A program made the translations under genes and the position numbers. Below, piece by piece: positions 5,976-8,585 of a DNA stretch of 8,585 nucleotides (its first letter is position 1; every line of letters starts with the position of its first letter). The notes under the pieces are model-generated. The model was not told the DNA's origin. It saw nothing but the letters and a program-made list of their open reading frames with translations, and ran no database searches. Location of the stretch: positions 1 to 8,585 of the forward strand of contig JAOZRJ010000040.1 of NCBI GenBank assembly GCA_029931885.1, read 5' to 3'. This DNA is from Candidatus Omnitrophota bacterium. Its GTDB lineage: Bacteria; Omnitrophota; Koll11; Zapsychrales; Aceulaceae.

Positions 5976-6224
5976 TTATGTCTGTAACGCTTCAAGCTGA
6001 ATAATTACCGCGGTTATTTGCTTGTCATAGAAAGGTTTACCATCGGCCCCGGTAGGCTGTGGGCCGGAGAGACGATCTCTAGCAGCCGTAAGGTCTACCA
6101 AGTTTCTATTTAAACCGTCGATCATTTGATTAAGGCCTGCCAATTTCAAGTCGATTAGTCTCGCTTCTTCTGAAGTCGATGCATTTAATAAATCTGTTAC
6201 CAATTGTGATTTCGTGATGGTCAT
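5976..6224 (-). CDS. Small helical protein of unknown function, first gene after a late promoter
   Basis: 82 residues. It is mostly amphipathic helix: SEEARLIDLKLAGLNQMIDG and NRNLVDLTAARDRL (about 18-52) have heptad-like hydrophobic spacing. A flexible SGPQPTGADGKP segment (53-64) follows, then a second short helix to the end (KQITAVIIQLEALQ). There is no membrane segment, so it is not a holin, and no known family is recognised. It has the strongest ribosome site of the block (AGGAG at 6235-6231, spacing 6), and it is the leader gene of the transcript from the promoter at 6265, which suggests abundant late expression, as for a virion or assembly protein. The downstream M15 peptidase begins one base after its stop (TAAGATG), so their synthesis is probably linked. 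A spacer, chaperone or minor structural role would be guesswork. Confidence 0.8.
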   Translation of the reverse strand: MTITKSQLVTDLLNASTSEEARLIDLKLAGLNQMIDGLNRNLVDLTAARDRLSGPQPTGADGKPFYDKQITAVIIQLEALQT

Positions 6225-6230
6225 GTTGTT

Positions 6231-6235
6231 CTCCT
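6231..6235 (-). promoter_or_regulatory. Strong Shine-Dalgarno for the 82-residue gene
   Basis: AGGAG on the minus strand, 6 bases before the ATG at 6224. It lies within the short leader downstream of the late promoter at 6265-6258. Confidence 0.7.
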
Positions 6236-6257
6236 ATAGGTTATCATCTAATGTATA

Positions 6258-6265
6258 TATTTATA
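6258..6265 (-). promoter_or_regulatory. T4-type late promoter (TATAAATA)
   Basis: The minus strand reads TATAAATA, the exact T4 late -10 element. It begins directly after the TAA stop of the 165-residue gene (TAATATAAATA), the same arrangement as at 3119-3112, and sits 33 bases before the ATG at 6224. It should start the transcript for the small helical protein, M15 peptidase, PAS sensor, receiver and membrane protein. This implies that the phage encodes a gp55-like late sigma factor elsewhere. Confidence 0.85.
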
Positions 6266-6763
6266 TTACTTCGGGTTTTCATCCACAGCATTGACGAAAT
6301 GTTTCGCAATTTCATAACCTGGCGGCATCCAATTCCTTAATGCTTCAAATTTTGCGACCATTGCTTTCAAGACTTCGGTTGTTTCGTTCATTGTCTTTAG
6401 ATCAAGTAAAAAACGGCCGACAGTATCGCACGAGACAGAGAAATTATGATCCTTTAACACATTGTCATTCCAATTTTTAATCAAGTGAACCCAGCCACCG
6501 GCAAATATTCTAAAATAAGGATCAGTAAAATCATACAAGAGTTTTGTTTGTACAAAATTCAACGTATTAGATATAGCTTTGATATGATCTTCATTGCCTT
6601 TAATGGCAGACTCCTGGTTTTTCTGCAACAGTATGATGTCAGCTTTTATAATTTCAAACACCTCATGAAACAGTTTTCTATTGAAAGATTCAAACATGGC
6701 GGCCGTTCTAACTTTGCCACTCAACATTTCACTGATTAGGCCGTAACATTCTTCTTGTTTCAT
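6266..6763 (-). CDS. Unrecognised 165-residue protein coupled to the radical SAM gene
   Basis: I do not recognise this protein. It is predominantly helical with two Cys only (Cys6 and one in the central FSVSCDTVG). Features seen: a helix-rich N-terminal half (FNRKLFHEVFEIIKADIILL, then DHIKAISNTLNFVQTKLL), a central aromatic stretch YDFTDPYFRIFAGGWVHLIKNW, a helix VGRFLLDLKTMNETTEVLKA, and a C-terminal end WMPPGYEIAKHFVNAVDE. There is no membrane segment, leader-like Gly-Gly site or Cys/Ser-rich tail, so it does not look like a classical modified-peptide precursor. Its ATG lies one base after the TAG of the radical SAM gene, and the AAGGAG ribosome site is formed by the last codons of that gene, so the two are strongly coupled. 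It could be a substrate, partner or simply the next late gene. Its TAA stop abuts the late promoter at 6265. Confidence 0.82.
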   Translation of the reverse strand: MKQEECYGLISEMLSGKVRTAAMFESFNRKLFHEVFEIIKADIILLQKNQESAIKGNEDHIKAISNTLNFVQTKLLYDFTDPYFRIFAGGWVHLIKNWNDNVLKDHNFSVSCDTVGRFLLDLKTMNETTEVLKAMVAKFEALRNWMPPGYEIAKHFVNAVDENPK

Positions 6764-6764
6764 T

Positions 6765-8198
6765 CTATTCTCCTTGTAAAATTTTATAAATTAATTTAAA
6801 AGCATTTGCCTTTGGCCAATCCATTCGATTGATCACTAAATCTAAAATGCCGATACTATCGAAGAATTCGATTTCGGCTCTTACCTTAGCGAATTGCAAC
6901 ATACAGACTGATGGAATTGGTGTGAAAGGATCGCCCATCGATTCAAATTGTGAGCCTGGACATCCATGCGTACAGACTTCGTTAATGGCACAAGTTTCAC
7001 AATACGGCCAAGTCTTGACCGACGTCATTCCCATAGTCAAATAATATTCTAGATTGTACAAATCAATATCTGTGATAGTGTTGTCGTCCGTCACGAATCG
7101 AAAACCTGAAGTATAGTCATATGATTGTCGATGACACGGCGACACCATTAGATCACCCATCCGTATGGGCAATGATGTCTGCATACCACATCCGATGCCG
7201 CGGCCTACAGTGCTAAGATTATTAATTAAATTCATGCCCAACGGAGGCCCGCTGCCGTTCGTAAATATCACGTCATTCATAAATCGATCGAGATCTTGTC
7301 CGCATTTATTGAAAATGAAATTCAACACGAACTTAAAGAAATATGAATAGTGTCTGATAGATTCGGGCGTCCAGCCATCATTTCGCACTTCCAACAGATA
7401 TATTTGATGCCATGGGATATCATACTCTTCCATTTTTCGTTGAAACCAAGTGAAATTTTCAGGCCATTGCTCGATGTTATCATAGTGTATCATTGGATGA
7501 AAGCCCACATGAAATTCTTTGGCAAATGCGAACACCTTATTATATTTTTCATCGTTATAAAATGCGGCTTGATCATTTTTATGCGCGGCGGATGGACGAT
7601 TAATTGGGTCCATGTACTTGCCATCTATAGATGAACTAAATACCATATGTGAACCTATATCAGCCACTCGTTGATATACGTCCCTGATCTTTTTCTCAAT
7701 TTCAGGGCGCATTACCCAAGAGAAATTCGTAGGTATTATTACGTCAGGTCGATCTAAACCTTCTGGATATGTGTCTATAAAATCTATCACCATGTCCATA
7801 ATCTTAAATGTCACCGGCTTCAAAAACACCTCGCCGCCAAATAATTCAATGGTTTTAGGATATAACTTTTCTTCTTTCAGATAATTAAATAACTTGCGAG
7901 TATTATCCACCAAATTTTCTTTCTTAGATATTGAGGCCGGATTCAATTGAGGCCCAAATGAATTTTGATGATAATAACAATATGTACAATTCAAGTTGCA
8001 ACTATTAGATGTCATTAACTCCAGCGAACTATATAACATATTCTTTCGGCTTTCATTATCGGTATCACGCCATGATGCAAAAAATGTTATATCCAAATAG
8101 TGCCACATCAAATCCTTTCGTTCCTGAGAGTCGCGCATGATTTCTTTTCTGTTCTTAAATTCTGCCAACATCTCCGGCGATAAATCTTTTTCACTCAT
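6765..8198 (-). CDS. Radical SAM/SPASM-domain protein
   Basis: 477 residues. The radical SAM core shows CNLNCTYC with Cys67, Cys71, Cys74 (the 4Fe-4S/AdoMet cluster) and ELFGGEVFL (118-126), whose GGE binds the methionyl amine of AdoMet. A C-terminal SPASM domain has all seven family cysteines: Cys337 and Cys355 flanking Gly348, then Cys400-x2-Cys403-x5-Cys409-x3-Cys413 (YCETCAINEVCTHGC), and Cys432. These hold two auxiliary 4Fe-4S clusters in enzymes such as anaerobic sulfatase-maturating enzymes and peptide maturases (established for the family). It should therefore be an intact, oxygen-sensitive enzyme that modifies a protein or peptide. About 50 N-terminal residues precede the core and resemble no leader-binding (RRE) domain that I can see. 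Its ATG overlaps the stop of the 127-residue gene by 8 bases, and its end encodes the ribosome site of the next gene. Substrate unknown. Confidence 0.94.
   Translation of the reverse strand: MSEKDLSPEMLAEFKNRKEIMRDSQERKDLMWHYLDITFFASWRDTDNESRKNMLYSSLELMTSNSCNLNCTYCYYHQNSFGPQLNPASISKKENLVDNTRKLFNYLKEEKLYPKTIELFGGEVFLKPVTFKIMDMVIDFIDTYPEGLDRPDVIIPTNFSWVMRPEIEKKIRDVYQRVADIGSHMVFSSSIDGKYMDPINRPSAAHKNDQAAFYNDEKYNKVFAFAKEFHVGFHPMIHYDNIEQWPENFTWFQRKMEEYDIPWHQIYLLEVRNDGWTPESIRHYSYFFKFVLNFIFNKCGQDLDRFMNDVIFTNGSGPPLGMNLINNLSTVGRGIGCGMQTSLPIRMGDLMVSPCHRQSYDYTSGFRFVTDDNTITDIDLYNLEYYLTMGMTSVKTWPYCETCAINEVCTHGCPGSQFESMGDPFTPIPSVCMLQFAKVRAEIEFFDSIGILDLVINRMDWPKANAFKLIYKILQGE
6770..6775 (-). promoter_or_regulatory. 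Shine-Dalgarno embedded in end of radical SAM gene
   Basis: AAGGAG on the minus strand, formed by the Gln-Gly-Glu codons just before the TAG of the radical SAM gene and 6 bases upstream of the ATG at 6763. It ties translation of the 165-residue gene to that of the enzyme. Confidence 0.75.
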
Positions 8199-8574
8199 TA
8201 TATTTCAATCCCGTTTTGTAATGTTTAAAAAATTCTTCGACCAAGCCATTCCCAAACAATTTATAATAACCTGATTGTAACACATGTATCGATGCATTTG
8301 TTGTCAATTGAGCCGTCAAGCAACTGTGTCGTTGATACGAAAACAATGCCAGAGTTTTAGCCATTTGGTCATCCTTATATACTTCAGATATTTGACCGGC
8401 GGATGCCATTAACTTAACAAATGCTATTCCCGATGATAATCTAAGTTTCTGAAAATCATGATAACCCCGTAAACGATATGTATACTTCATCAAATCATAA
8501 TCTGTCAAATCATCAAATAACAATGAATAATTTTGATTGGCCAGTTCCAGTGTGCCGAGTCGAAGATACTTCAT
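8191..8574 (-). CDS. Unrecognised 127-residue protein overlapping the radical SAM gene (5' end may lie outside)
   Basis: I do not recognise this protein. It is rich in Leu, Tyr, Lys and Phe and appears alpha/beta or helical: LELANQNYSLLFDDLTDYDL (9-28), YRLRGYHDFQKLRLSSGIAF (33-52), and a C-terminal GYYKLFGNGLVEEFFKHYK (102-120). It has one Cys (85) and no membrane segment. The frame remains open from the ATG at 8574 to the window edge (three more codons), so the true start may be further upstream; GTGAAAATCAA before the ATG is at best a weak ribosome site. Its TGA overlaps the ATG of the radical SAM gene in ATGAGTGA (8 bases), implying translational coupling. Together with the 165-residue gene it brackets the enzyme, making it a candidate partner or substrate by position only. 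Confidence 0.75.
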   Translation of the reverse strand: MKYLRLGTLELANQNYSLLFDDLTDYDLMKYTYRLRGYHDFQKLRLSSGIAFVKLMASAGQISEVYKDDQMAKTLALFSYQRHSCLTAQLTTNASIHVLQSGYYKLFGNGLVEEFFKHYKTGLKYNE

Positions 8575-8585
8575 TTGATTTTCAC

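Noticed and set aside
6044..6066. Six-base inverted repeat CGGCCC...GGGCCG as a terminator
   Set aside because: It lies inside the 82-residue gene over its Gly/Pro linker, has an 11-base loop, and has no T-run on the transcribed side; best explained by coding of the linker.
5976..6224. 82-residue gene as a holin
   Set aside because: No hydrophobic segment long enough to span a membrane; it is an amphipathic helical protein.
6225..6257. Riboswitch or structured RNA in the leader before 6224
   Set aside because: The leader is only about 25-33 bases after the late promoter and AT-rich with no stable stem; only a ribosome site is evident.
6829..7634. Plus-strand open frames opposite the radical SAM gene
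   Set aside because: They are antisense to a gene with a complete set of catalytic cysteines; none has supportable features.

Overview
The window reads as a piece of the late-gene region of a T4-like myovirus (order Caudovirales-type tailed phage, Straboviridae/cyanophage-like in the broad sense). All 12 supported genes lie on the minus strand, packed end to end, so the operon reads from base 8585 towards base 1. The phage assignment rests on three things seen directly: a long, unmistakable gp20-type portal protein cut by the left edge; a gp4-type head-completion protein with the TnsA-like nuclease residues; and two perfect T4-type late promoters (TATAAATA) placed in the only two gaps that separate transcription blocks. 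The host cannot be named. The moderately low GC and the marine-phage look of several structural proteins are only a hint.

Layout in the direction of transcription. Block A (8574 to 6266): a 127-residue unknown, a radical SAM/SPASM protein with a complete set of cluster cysteines, and a 165-residue unknown. The three are linked by an 8-base overlap and then a 1-base gap. Block B starts at the late promoter 6265-6258: an 82-residue small helical protein, an M15-type cell-wall peptidase (endolysin candidate), a cytosolic triple-PAS protein that ends in a tandem MshEN-like (c-di-GMP-type) motif, a stand-alone receiver domain whose phosphoacceptor Asp is replaced by Glu, and a single-span membrane coiled-coil protein. 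Block C starts at the late promoter 3119-3112: a DUF1617-like small protein, a gp19-fold (tail-tube-like) protein, the gp4-like protein, a very basic conserved structural-type protein, and the portal.

Block C is ordinary virion morphogenesis, although the order tube-like / gp4 / basic protein / gp20 is not that of T4. Block B is the remarkable part. A cell-wall hydrolase is followed by three translationally coupled genes that look like a complete but kinase-less signalling cassette: sensor (PAS x3), nucleotide-binding-like tail, pseudo-receiver frozen with Glu, and a membrane coiled-coil partner. Because it sits behind a late promoter and next to the lysin, a role in sensing host state late in infection (lysis timing or host takeover) is a reasonable but untested reading. 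Block A may be a protein- or peptide-modifying module, but no convincing precursor peptide is visible.

No tRNA, CRISPR, insertion sequence or rho-independent terminator was seen, and no intergenic gap exceeds about 41 bases.
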